DNA of 64,000 bases from Streptomyces sp. NBRC 110028. Its GTDB lineage: Bacteria; Actinomycetota; Actinomycetes; Streptomycetales; Streptomycetaceae. The notes below the pieces were generated by a model that ran no database searches, was not told the origin of the DNA, and saw nothing but the letters and a program-made list of their open reading frames with translations. Shown in pieces: positions 18,219 through 26,325 of this stretch. Within the stretch, counting starts at the first letter, position 1. Each line of letters starts with the position of its first letter. Position numbers and translations under genes: made by a program. The stretch covers positions 359,099 through 423,098 of the forward strand of contig NZ_BBUZ01000027.1 in the NCBI RefSeq assembly GCF_001417735.1, in the 5' to 3' direction.

Positions 18219-18498
18219 CGGCGTGATCCTGCTCGGCGAACTGGCCAACCGGGACCCTGCCGCCTTCCCCGACCCGGACCGGCTGGACATCGCCCGCGAC
18301 GCCCGCGGCCACCAGGCTTTCGGGCTGGGCACCCATCACTGCCTCGGCCAGCCGCTGGCCCGCATGGAACTCCAGGTGGTCTACCCGGCCCTGCTGCGCC
18401 GCGTCCCCACGCTGCGCCTGGCGACGGAGCTGGAGAAGGTGCCCTTCAAGTACGACGCGGTGATCTACGGAGTCCACGCCCTCCCCGTCACCTGGTAG
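18150..18498 (+). pseudogene. cytochrome P450 C-terminal fragment
   Basis: In the frame read from about 18180 the sequence gives GRTIRAGDGVILLGELANRD, FPDPDRLDIARDARGHQAFG and the haem-binding loop FGLGTHHCLGQPLARMEL with the axial cysteine, then the C-terminal beta region to TAG at 18498. The roughly 290 residues before this, including the I helix and the ExxR motif, are missing. The 5' edge merges with the kinase remnant around 18150. Non-functional remnant. Confidence 0.75.
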
Positions 18499-18525
18499 CC
18501 CGTTCAGCCCGTTCAGCCCGTTCAG
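18499..18525. repeat. three tandem copies of a 9-bp unit
   Basis: CCCGTTCAG occurs three times without interruption, directly after the stop codon of the P450 fragment. The last copy includes the stop codon of the opposite-strand vdcD gene. A slippage-type microsatellite at the boundary between decayed and intact genes. Confidence 0.85.
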
Positions 18526-18770
18526 GCCGTGGCCGCCCGCAGCGGCGGCACGGCGGGCACCTCCGGCGCGGCGGCGATGTCCTCGGGGGTCATCATGAAC
18601 TGCTCGGGGTAGGCGTCGCGCCCGGTGCGACGGGCGGGTTCGCTGGTGCGCCACATGTAGAGGCACCGCCCGCACCGCAGCACCTCCCAGACCCCGGGGA
18701 CGGGCGAGCTGAAGATGTGCTCGATCGTCTCGTGGGCGCAGCGCGGGCACAGCGAAGGGGTGTCGGACAT
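18522..18770 (-). CDS. vdcD: hydroxyarylic acid decarboxylase small subunit (VdcD/BsdD-like)
   Basis: 82 residues with two Cys-x2-Cys pairs (CPRC at 8-11 and CGRC at 33-36), a zinc-ribbon-like layout, and the family segment VPGVWEVLRCGRC. It is the third gene of a vdcB-vdcC-vdcD set, starting 37 bp after the vdcC stop. In Streptomyces and Bacillus this small protein is needed with the UbiD-like subunit for non-oxidative decarboxylation of vanillate or 4-hydroxybenzoate. Its exact role is not settled. Confidence 0.85.
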   Translation of the reverse strand: MSDTPSLCPRCAHETIEHIFSSPVPGVWEVLRCGRCLYMWRTSEPARRTGRDAYPEQFMMTPEDIAAAPEVPAVPPLRAATA

Positions 18771-18807
18771 CTCGGTCCTTTCCGTGGAGTGTGGGGACGG
18801 CGGTGGT

Positions 18808-20232
18808 TCAGCGGGCGGCGGCGAGCTTCTGCAGCCGGGTCAGCCACTCGGCCGCCTCCGGCAGATCGCGCACCTGGGTGCCGTAGTTGCCGCGGTTGTC
18901 GGGGGAGACGGGGGTGGTCGCGTCGATGACGAGCTTGTCCGTGATGCCGGGCGTACGGGCCTGCGGGGCCAGTTCGAGCACCGGGAGCCCCGGGACCTGG
19001 ACCAGATCGCCGTCCGGGTTCATCTTGGTGGACAGCGCCCACATCACCTGCGGCAGGTTGAACGGGTCGACGTCCTCGTCCACCACGATCACGGTGGCGG
19101 CGTAGCCGAGCCCGTGCGGGGTGGTCAGCACCCGCATGCCGACGGCCTTGGCGAAACCGCCGTACCGCTTCTTGGTGGAGACGATGACGACCAGCCCGTG
19201 GGTGTACATCGCGTTGACCGCCCGGACCTCCGGGAAGTCCCGGGTGAGCTGCTTGTACAGCGGCACGCAGGTGTTGGCGGCGATCAGGTAGTCCACCTCG
19301 GTCCACGGCATGCCGAGGTAGAGGTGTTCGAAGACCGGGTGCGTGCGGTACGAGATCCGGTCGATGCGGATGACCGGCATGGTGCGGCCGCCGGAGTAGT
19401 GCCCGGTGAACTCGCCGAACGGGCCCTCGATCTCCCGCTTGCGGCCCTCGATGACACCTTCGACGACCACTTCGCTGCCCCACGGCACCGGCAGCCCGGT
19501 GAGCGGCGCCCTGGCCACCGGGGCGGGCGCGCCGCGCAGCGCCCCGGCCAGCTCGTACTCGTTCTGGTCGTACTCCATGGGGGTGGAGGCGACGATGGAG
19601 ATCACCGGTTCGTTGCCGAGCGTGATGGCCACCGGCAGGTCCTCGCCCCGCTCCTCGGCGGTGTGCAGATGCTGCGCGATGTCGTGCATCGGCACCGGCT
19701 GGATCGCGAGCCGCCGCTTGCCCTTGACCTCGATGCGGTAGATGCCGACGTTCTGCTTGCCGCTGTGCTCGGGGTCGGCGGGGTCCTTGGAGACGACCGC
19801 GGCCTTGTCGATGTAGAAGCCGCCGTCACCGTCGTTGAGCCGGATCAGCGGCAGCACCCGGAAGATGTCGGCCTCCTCGCCCTCCAGGGTGTTCTCGGCC
19901 CACGGCGGGTTCTCGCGCCACTCCGGGGCGACCGGGAAGGTGTCCCAGCGGCGGATGAACTCCTCCACCTGCTCCCTGGTGCCGGTCTCCTTGGGCAGGC
20001 CGAGGGCGAGCGCGTGATTGGCCCAGGAGCCGTGCACGTTGAGCGCGATGCGGGCGTCGGTGAAGCCCTTGACGTTGTCGAAGTACAGCGCGGGGGCGTG
20101 GTCGCCCAGCCGCGGGGCGGCGTTGGCGGCGGCGGCGATGTCCGGCTCCGGCATCACCTCGTCGGGGACGCGCAGCAACTGGCCCTCCTTTTCAAGGGCG
20201 TCGAGGAAGCCGCGGAGGTCGTCGTAGGCCAT
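18808..20232 (-). CDS. vdcC: UbiD-family hydroxyarylic acid decarboxylase (VdcC/BsdC-like)
   Basis: 474 residues. The conserved UbiD block EGPFGEFTGHY with the catalytic glutamate is present, as are family segments INVHGSWANHAL-like near residue 65 and EYDQNEYELAGAL. It uses prenylated FMN made by the UbiX partner encoded upstream and decarboxylates phenolic acids such as vanillate to guaiacol or 4-hydroxybenzoate to phenol; which acid is used here cannot be told. Start 13 bp after the vdcB stop, with AGGAGTT in between. Confidence 0.9.
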   Translation of the reverse strand: MAYDDLRGFLDALEKEGQLLRVPDEVMPEPDIAAAANAAPRLGDHAPALYFDNVKGFTDARIALNVHGSWANHALALGLPKETGTREQVEEFIRRWDTFPVAPEWRENPPWAENTLEGEEADIFRVLPLIRLNDGDGGFYIDKAAVVSKDPADPEHSGKQNVGIYRIEVKGKRRLAIQPVPMHDIAQHLHTAEERGEDLPVAITLGNEPVISIVASTPMEYDQNEYELAGALRGAPAPVARAPLTGLPVPWGSEVVVEGVIEGRKREIEGPFGEFTGHYSGGRTMPVIRIDRISYRTHPVFEHLYLGMPWTEVDYLIAANTCVPLYKQLTRDFPEVRAVNAMYTHGLVVIVSTKKRYGGFAKAVGMRVLTTPHGLGYAATVIVVDEDVDPFNLPQVMWALSTKMNPDGDLVQVPGLPVLELAPQARTPGITDKLVIDATTPVSPDNRGNYGTQVRDLPEAAEWLTRLQKLAAAR

Positions 20233-20245
20233 GGGAACTCCTTCT

Positions 20246-20827
20246 CTACACGGAGGCGCGCGCGGCGCGCATGCCTGCCCAGCGCTTGGCGGTGGGCGCG
20301 GGCAGGTCGAACTGGTCGAGCAGCCGGGCCGTGATGTGGTCGACGATGTCGTCCACCGACTCGGGGTGGTTGTAGAAGGCGGGCATGGGCGGCACCATCC
20401 GCACCCCCATCCGGGACAGCGCGAGCATGTTCTCCAGGTGGATGTCGCTCAGCGGGGTCTCCCGGGGCAGCAGGACCAGCCTGCGCCGCTCCTTGAGGAC
20501 CACGTCGGCGGCCCGGGCGACCAGCCCTTCGGCGTATCCGGCGCGGATCCCGGCGAGGGTCTTCATCGAGCACGGCGCGATGATCATGCCGTCGGTCCGG
20601 AAGGAGCCGGAGGAGATCGCGGCGCCCTGGTTCTCGGGGGAGTGCGTCTCGTCGGCGAGCGCGGCCACCTCGCGGGCGGACCGGCCGGTTTCCAGCTCGA
20701 TCGTGGTCCGGGCCCAGCGGCTCAGCACCAGATGGGTTTCCACATCGGGCAGTTCGGCCAGCGCCTCCAGCAGCCGGATGCCGAACACGGCACCCGTCGC
20801 TCCTGTCATACCGACGATCAATCGCAC
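20246..20827 (-). CDS. vdcB: UbiX-family flavin prenyltransferase (VdcB/BsdB-like)
   Basis: 193 residues. FMN-binding GMTGATGAVFGIRLLEAL at the N-terminus, IIAPCSMKTLAGI in the middle, and RETPLSDIHLENMLALSRMG near the C-terminus are all diagnostic. It makes prenyl-FMN for the vdcC product. The start codon is GTG at 20827. First gene of the operon, divergent from the AraC regulator gene at 20956 across a 128-bp promoter region. Confidence 0.92.
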   Translation of the reverse strand: MRLIVGMTGATGAVFGIRLLEALAELPDVETHLVLSRWARTTIELETGRSAREVAALADETHSPENQGAAISSGSFRTDGMIIAPCSMKTLAGIRAGYAEGLVARAADVVLKERRRLVLLPRETPLSDIHLENMLALSRMGVRMVPPMPAFYNHPESVDDIVDHITARLLDQFDLPAPTAKRWAGMRAARASV

Positions 20828-20955
20828 GGCGGTACGCTCCCCTCGGCTCTCTCACGGGAATGGCGGACGCCGACTCTTTCGGTCACCGCGCCCTCGGCTC
20901 GCCTTCCACGCTAGAAGCCACCGGAAGGGCCGCAGCCGTACACTGAGGACGCGCT

Positions 20956-21852
20956 ATGGACAGAAACGGACACACTGAGGTCACCGAGGTTCCGTTCCGG
21001 CCCTCCGTGGGAGCCCCGCCGGGAGCGGCGGTCCTCGACTTCGCCGGGCTGCTCGCCCGCGCCCGCGGCCATGACCTCGACGCCTACGCCCCGATGCGGC
21101 TCGCCTTCCACCAGCTGATCAGCGTGCGCTCCGGGGTACTGCGCTGCTCGGTGGACTTCACCGAGCACGAGCTGACCGAGGGCAGCTGGATGTGGGTGCG
21201 CCCCGGCCAGATCCACCAGTTCCGCTCCGACCTCGCCACCGCCGAGGGCACCGTCGTGCTCTTCCCGGCCGGCTACCTGGACGCCGCCACCGCGGAGGCC
21301 GCCCGGCTGCACGGCTACGCGTGGCAGTCCCCGCTGACCCCCGAGGGGGAGGCCGGGGAGATGGTACGGGCCGCCCGGGACCTGCTGGAGGGCGCATACC
21401 GGGCGATGGCCGGGCCCCTGGAGGCGCATATCGAGGTGGTGCGCCACCTGGTGGCCGTGCTCGTGCTGCGGCTGGCCCATCTGCCGGGCGCGGAGGACGG
21501 CCGCGACACGGGCAGCGAGGCGTTCCGGCGGTTCCGCCATGCGGTGGAGCGCGACTTCGCCCGTACGCACCGGGTGGAGGACTACGCCGCACGGCTGGGC
21601 TACAGCGTGCGCACCCTCACCCGGGCCACCCGCGCCGCCGTCGGGTGCGGCGCCAAGCGGTTCATCGACGACCGGGTGCTGCTGGAGGCGAAGCGGCTGC
21701 TGGTGCACACCGAACTGTCCGCCACCGCCGTCGGGGAACGGCTCGGCTTCCCCGACGCCACCGTCTTCACCAAGTTCTTCCGCCGCCGGGCGGGCGAGAC
21801 CCCGGCGGGCTTCCGGGCCCGCACCTCGGGGGCCGGAGGCCCGCAGACCTGA
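20956..21852 (+). CDS. AraC family transcriptional regulator
   Basis: 298 residues. An N-terminal cupin-like sensing domain (WMWVRPGQIHQFRSD, about 70-85) is followed by two helix-turn-helix units (VEDYAARLGYSVRTLTRATR, then ATAVGERLGFPDATVFTKFF). It is divergent from vdcBCD and is therefore the likely activator, responding to a phenolic acid. Not proven by sequence. Confidence 0.87.
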   Translation: MDRNGHTEVTEVPFRPSVGAPPGAAVLDFAGLLARARGHDLDAYAPMRLAFHQLISVRSGVLRCSVDFTEHELTEGSWMWVRPGQIHQFRSDLATAEGTVVLFPAGYLDAATAEAARLHGYAWQSPLTPEGEAGEMVRAARDLLEGAYRAMAGPLEAHIEVVRHLVAVLVLRLAHLPGAEDGRDTGSEAFRRFRHAVERDFARTHRVEDYAARLGYSVRTLTRATRAAVGCGAKRFIDDRVLLEAKRLLVHTELSATAVGERLGFPDATVFTKFFRRRAGETPAGFRARTSGAGGPQT

Positions 21853-21928
21853 AACCGGGAAGGAACCGCTCGGCCGGGCGCCCCCTCAGCCGTGAGTTCG
21901 CGGCGCGTCTCTTCGGCGGGTGGCTGGA

Positions 21929-21957
21929 CCCCCGGGCCCATGGCGCGGGCCCGGGGG
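21929..21957. terminator. strong GC hairpin between convergent genes
   Basis: Perfect 11-bp stem (CCCCCGGGCCC, 7-nt loop, GGGCCCGGGGG) located between the AraC regulator stop (21852) and the convergent phospholipase stop (21967). Suitable as a two-way terminator. Confidence 0.7.
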
Positions 21958-21966
21958 CGGGGTGGT

Positions 21967-24018
21967 TCAGCCGGTGGCGAGCCCGGGGTCGCTCAAGCCC
22001 GCCCGGCCCGTCTCGACATGGCCCGCGAGCCGCCGCACGAAGGTGCTGTCGTGGTCGGACACCACCGTCACGTCGTACCACTGGTGGCTGCGGCGCAGAT
22101 CCGCGGTGTGGGTCACCCGCGCGCCCGGGCGCAGCCGGTAGGTGTCCGACTGCCCGTCCAGGTGTCCGTCCCTGACGGTGAGCCGCACCGTGGTGCGGCC
22201 CGGGTTGCTGAGCGTCAGCCTGAGCTGCCCGGTCCTGCCGTCGTGGCGCGCGCTCACCTGCGGGCCGTCACCGGTGAGGGCCCCCGCGAACCGCCGCTGG
22301 AAGCCGTCCGGACCGTGCACCTCGATGTCGTAGCCGGCCCGGCCGGGCGCCACGCTCCACTCGCCGGACAGCCGCTTGCCCGCCTCGACGGTGTACCCCC
22401 ACGGGCCGCCCGGGTGGCTCCGGGAGGTGACGTGGAAGTGGGCGCCCGCGCGGCCGTGAGCGGCGAAGTCGACGCGGAGGGTGCCGTCGCCCGCGGTGGC
22501 GTCGGCGGACAGGTCGTACGGCAGCGGCCTGGTGGGGCGCCGGCCGGACTCCTGCCGGGGCAGGGTGGGTTCGGCGGGGACCGTGGGCACGTAGTCGGGG
22601 TGCCGGTCGTGGTCCTTGGGGAGGTAGCCGCTGGTGTCCGGCATGGCGGGCATGCTCGGGTCGGTGCGTCCGAAGTCGAACGCCGTGGTCAGATCGCCGC
22701 ACACCGCGCGCCGCCACGGCGAGATGTGGGGCTCCGCGACACCGAACCGCCGTTCGATGAACCGCAGGATCGAGGTGTGGTCGAGGGTCTGCGAGCACAC
22801 GTAGCCGCCCTTGCTCCACGGCGACACCACGAGCATCGGGACCCGCTGCCCCAGCCCGTACGCGCCGGGGGCTTGCGAGGAGGAGCCGGGGAACAGCTCG
22901 CCGGAGGTGGTCACGGTCGACGCGCCGCGTCCGGGGGAGGGGGCGTACGGCGGCACGACGTGGTCGAAGAAGCCGTCGTTCTCGTCGTACGTGATGAACA
23001 GCGCGGTCCTGCTCCACACCTCGGGGTTCGAGGTCAGCGCGTCCAGCACCTGGGCCAGGTACCAGGCGCCGTAGTTGGCGGGCCAGTTGGGGTGTTCGGT
23101 GAACGCCTCGGGCGCCGCGATCCAGGACACCTGGGGCAGCGTCCCGGCCTTCACGTCCGCCGTCAGCTGGTCGAAGTAGCCCTCGCCCTTCCGGGCGTCG
23201 GTGCCGGTGCGGGCCTTGTCGTGGAGCGGGCTGCCGGGCGTCGCGTCGCGGTACTGGTTGAAGTACAGCAGCGAGTTGTCGCCGTAGTTGCCCCGGAAGG
23301 CGTCGTCGATCCAGCCCCAGCCGCCCTTGGCGTCCAGGCCGTCGCCGATGTCCTGGTAGATCTTCCAGGACACCCCGGCCTTCTCCAGCCGCTCCGGATA
23401 CGTCGTCCAGCCGTATCCGGCCTCCGCGTTGTCGAGCACCGGGCCGCCGCCCGCCCCGTCGTTGCCGGTGTAACCCGTCCACATGTAGTAGCGGTTGGGG
23501 TCGGTGGAGCCCATGAACGAGCAGTGGTAGGCGTCGCAGATGGTGAACGCGTCGGCCAGCGCGTAGTGGAACGGGATGTCCTCACGGGTCAGGTACGCCA
23601 TCGTCGTGGCCGACTTCGCGGGCACCCACTTGTCGTACGCGCCGCCGTTGACCGCGGTGTGGGTGTCGCCCCAGCCGTGCGGAAGGTCCCGGAGGAACCG
23701 CAGGCCCAGGTCGTCGGCGTCGGGCCGGAACGGCAGGATGTCCCTCGTGCCGTCGGACTGGTGCCACACCGTCTTGCCGCTGGGCAGGCTCACCGGCCGC
23801 GGATCGCCGAATCCCCGCACCCCGCGCAGGGTGCCGAAGTAGTGGTCGAAGGAGCGGTTCTCCTGCATCAGGACCACGATGTGCTCCATGTCCCGCAGGC
23901 TGCCGGTGCGGCGGTTCGCCGGTATCTCCGCGGCACGGGCGATGCTCGTGGACAGCAGGGACATGGCGGTGGTGGCACCGGCCAGTTGCATGAATCGTCG
24001 ACGGTCCATGGATGTCAT
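21967..24018 (-). CDS. Tat-exported phosphocholine-specific phospholipase C
   Basis: 683 residues. The Tat signal MDRRRFMQLAGATTAMSLL ends near ARAAE. The phosphoesterase block HIVVLMQENRSFDHYFGTL and later ITYDENDGFFDHV are catalytic/metal regions of the PlcA/PlcC (acid phosphatase-related) family. Two C-terminal DUF756-type beta domains start near residue 480 (LPYDLSADATAGDGTLRVDF). Expected to hydrolyse phosphatidylcholine or sphingomyelin outside the cell. ATG 24018 is chosen because AGGAGA lies 13 nt upstream; an ATG two codons into the Tat motif is possible. Divergent from the CapA-like gene at 24180. Confidence 0.88.
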   Translation of the reverse strand: MTSMDRRRFMQLAGATTAMSLLSTSIARAAEIPANRRTGSLRDMEHIVVLMQENRSFDHYFGTLRGVRGFGDPRPVSLPSGKTVWHQSDGTRDILPFRPDADDLGLRFLRDLPHGWGDTHTAVNGGAYDKWVPAKSATTMAYLTREDIPFHYALADAFTICDAYHCSFMGSTDPNRYYMWTGYTGNDGAGGGPVLDNAEAGYGWTTYPERLEKAGVSWKIYQDIGDGLDAKGGWGWIDDAFRGNYGDNSLLYFNQYRDATPGSPLHDKARTGTDARKGEGYFDQLTADVKAGTLPQVSWIAAPEAFTEHPNWPANYGAWYLAQVLDALTSNPEVWSRTALFITYDENDGFFDHVVPPYAPSPGRGASTVTTSGELFPGSSSQAPGAYGLGQRVPMLVVSPWSKGGYVCSQTLDHTSILRFIERRFGVAEPHISPWRRAVCGDLTTAFDFGRTDPSMPAMPDTSGYLPKDHDRHPDYVPTVPAEPTLPRQESGRRPTRPLPYDLSADATAGDGTLRVDFAAHGRAGAHFHVTSRSHPGGPWGYTVEAGKRLSGEWSVAPGRAGYDIEVHGPDGFQRRFAGALTGDGPQVSARHDGRTGQLRLTLSNPGRTTVRLTVRDGHLDGQSDTYRLRPGARVTHTADLRRSHQWYDVTVVSDHDSTFVRRLAGHVETGRAGLSDPGLATG

Positions 24019-24179
24019 GAGAATCCGGTCTCCTGTGGCGTGGCGAAGTGGAGCGGGGGAACCGGGGAAGTGTCTTCCGCCCGGTCGACGGGCACAACGT
24101 CGCGTGGAAGAAACGGCGGAAAAGCCTAGTTGAACCTTGGTCTCGGCATTCACGCCGGGGACCGCATTAACGTGGAGGT

Positions 24180-25298
24180 ATGCGCGGCGACGCGGTGACG
24201 CTGTTCCTGTGCGGCGATGTGATGCTCGGTCGCGGCGTCGACCAGATCCTGCCCCACCCCGGCGACCCGGCGCTGCGGGAGCCGTACATCCGCGACGCCC
24301 GGGCGTACGTCGAGCTGGTGGAGGAGGCGAGCGGTCCGATCCCGCGGCCGGTCGGCTTCTCCTGGCCGTGGGGAGAGGCGCTGCCGGTGCTGGACCGGGC
24401 GGCACCCGATGTCCGGGTGGTGAACCTGGAGACGAGCATCACCGGCGGCGGCGTCTTCGCGCCCGGCAAGGAGATCCACTACCGGATGAACCCCGCCAAC
24501 CTCCCCGGTCTGGCCGTGGCCCGGCCCGATGTCTGCGTCCTGGCGAACAACCACGTACTGGACCGCGGACGGCCCGGCCTCGAGGACACCCTCGACACCC
24601 TGGCCGCCGCGGGCATCCAGGTGGCGGGCGCGGGCCGGGACAGGAGGTCGGCGCGCCGCCCCGCGGCCGTCCCGGTCGGTGACCACCGGCGCGTCCTGGT
24701 CTTCGGCTGCGGGACCGCCTCCAGCGGCATCCCGCCCGGCTGGGCGGCGGCCGGTGGGCGATCCGGCGTCGACGTGGTGTCCGAGCACGCGGCCGGTGAC
24801 GCCGCCGCCCTCGCCCACCGCGTACGGCAGCTCAGGCGGCCCGGCGACATCGCCGTGGTCTCGATCCACTGGGGCGGCAACTGGGGACACGACGTGCCCG
24901 AGGACCAGATCCGCTTCGCCCACGCCCTGATCGACGGCGGTGTGGACCTCGTCCACGGCCACTCCTCCCACCACCCCCGCCCCCTGGAGATCTACCGCGG
25001 CAAGCTGGTCCTCTACGGTTGCGGCGACCTCATCGACGACTACGAGGGCATCGGGGGCTACGAGCGGTACCGCGACGATCTGCGGCTGCTGTACCTCGCC
25101 ACGCTGCGGCCGGACACCGGCGCGCTCCTGGGCTTGCGGATGGTGGTCCTCCAGGCCCGGCGGATGCGGCTGTGCCGCGCCCCGCACGCGGACGCCGCAT
25201 GGCTGGCCCGCACCCTCGCCCGCACCGGCTCCGCCCTCGGTACCCGTATCGCCCTCGGCCGCGACGACGTGCTCACCGCGCACCGCGCCGCGCCCTGA
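24180..25298 (+). CDS. CapA family protein (poly-gamma-glutamate synthesis type), cytoplasmic
   Basis: 372 residues. CapA metallophosphatase-like fold: FLCGDVMLGRGVD at the N-terminus, VVNLETSIT, CVLANNHVLDRG, VVSIHWGGNWGHD and LVHGHSSHHPRPLE. No signal peptide or lipobox, unlike the second CapA at 58579. GGAGG lies 5 bp before the ATG. Function of such stand-alone CapA proteins in actinomycetes is unclear; capsule-like polymer or phosphoester metabolism is possible. Downstream genes are convergent. Confidence 0.85.
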   Translation: MRGDAVTLFLCGDVMLGRGVDQILPHPGDPALREPYIRDARAYVELVEEASGPIPRPVGFSWPWGEALPVLDRAAPDVRVVNLETSITGGGVFAPGKEIHYRMNPANLPGLAVARPDVCVLANNHVLDRGRPGLEDTLDTLAAAGIQVAGAGRDRRSARRPAAVPVGDHRRVLVFGCGTASSGIPPGWAAAGGRSGVDVVSEHAAGDAAALAHRVRQLRRPGDIAVVSIHWGGNWGHDVPEDQIRFAHALIDGGVDLVHGHSSHHPRPLEIYRGKLVLYGCGDLIDDYEGIGGYERYRDDLRLLYLATLRPDTGALLGLRMVVLQARRMRLCRAPHADAAWLARTLARTGSALGTRIALGRDDVLTAHRAAP

Positions 25299-25316
25299 GC
25301 CGTGGTCCCGCAGCGG

Positions 25317-26315
25317 TCAGAGGATCTTGGAGCGGACCAGGGCGCCCAGCACCAGCGCACCCGGGACCAGCGGAAGCCACAGCGTGATGAAGCGGTAGGC
25401 GAGCACCGTGGACGTGGCCGCCTCGACCGGGGCACCCGCCGCGACCAGCGCGATCACCAGCGCCGCTTCGACCGAGCCGATGCCGCCGGGGGAGGGGACC
25501 ACGGCGGCCACCGCGGAGGCGGCCAGATAGGCGAGCATCACATGCGGCGGCCGGACGTCCAGCTCCAGCGCGAGGGCCACCGCCACCAGACCGGACGCCT
25601 GCAGCAACGGGAACGCCAGCGAACCGCCCCACAGGGCCAGCGCCCGGGACGGCCGCAGGTGCAGGGCGCGGGCGTCGGCCAGCGCGGTGCGCAGGAAGTC
25701 ACGGATCACCCGGCGCACCCGGCGGACCATCAGCAGCCCTGCCACCAGGACGACCGCCGCCGCCACCGCCGTCCACACCACCAGCCCGGCGGTCCGCTCC
25801 GGCAGCAGCGGGCCGACGCGCAGCGCCTCCGGGAAGGCGGTGAGCAGCACCAGCAGCAGCACGATCCGGGTGACGGCCTCCGCCAGGAAGTACAGGGCGA
25901 GCGCGGCCGAGGAGCGGGCCGCGGGAAGCCCGCAGCCGGTCATGAAGCGGATGTTGACCGCGCTCGCCCCGATCCCCGACGGCAGCACATGGTTGGCGGC
26001 GCCCGCGGCGAACTGGGTGGCGAACAGCCGCCTGGCGGGAAGTCGTTCCAGCACCGTGCCCTGCCGGGCGAACGACACCGCGACCCAGCCGAGACCCGTC
26101 GTCGTGACCGCCGTCAGCAGCCACCACGGATCGGCGGTGAGCATCTGACGGGCCCCGGAACCGATCAGCGACCGGTGCCGGACCACCCAGACGGCGACCG
26201 CGACCAGCGGCGCGAGACACAGGATCCGGCGCAGCGGCAGCCGCCGGTACAGGGGGCGGGGCGCCGGTTCCCGTTGCGGGGGCACCGTGTGCCGCACGGG
26301 TGCTGTCAGCCGCAT
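25317..26315 (-). CDS. YbhN/LPG-synthase-type flippase domain membrane protein
   Basis: 332 residues with about eight membrane segments. It belongs to the UPF0104 / lysylphosphatidylglycerol synthase TM region family (AAGAANHVLPSGIGASAVNIRF, later VPSPGGIGSVEAALV). Ends convergent to the CapA gene and follows the GT-C gene stop by 10 bp, so it is the last gene of the operon with 26326 and 27561. Probably moves a lipid-linked product or regulates its transfer. Confidence 0.82.
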   Translation of the reverse strand: MRLTAPVRHTVPPQREPAPRPLYRRLPLRRILCLAPLVAVAVWVVRHRSLIGSGARQMLTADPWWLLTAVTTTGLGWVAVSFARQGTVLERLPARRLFATQFAAGAANHVLPSGIGASAVNIRFMTGCGLPAARSSAALALYFLAEAVTRIVLLLVLLTAFPEALRVGPLLPERTAGLVVWTAVAAAVVLVAGLLMVRRVRRVIRDFLRTALADARALHLRPSRALALWGGSLAFPLLQASGLVAVALALELDVRPPHVMLAYLAASAVAAVVPSPGGIGSVEAALVIALVAAGAPVEAATSTVLAYRFITLWLPLVPGALVLGALVRSKIL

Positions 26316-26325
26316 CGAATCGCCC

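Noticed and set aside
15627..18498. Transposon or integrase-mediated rearrangement as the cause of the gene graveyard
   Set aside because: No transposase, integrase, terminal inverted repeats or target duplications are visible at the junctions.
24180..25298. Capsule biosynthesis operon
   Set aside because: Only CapA-like proteins occur (here and at 58579); no CapB/CapC ligase genes accompany either.
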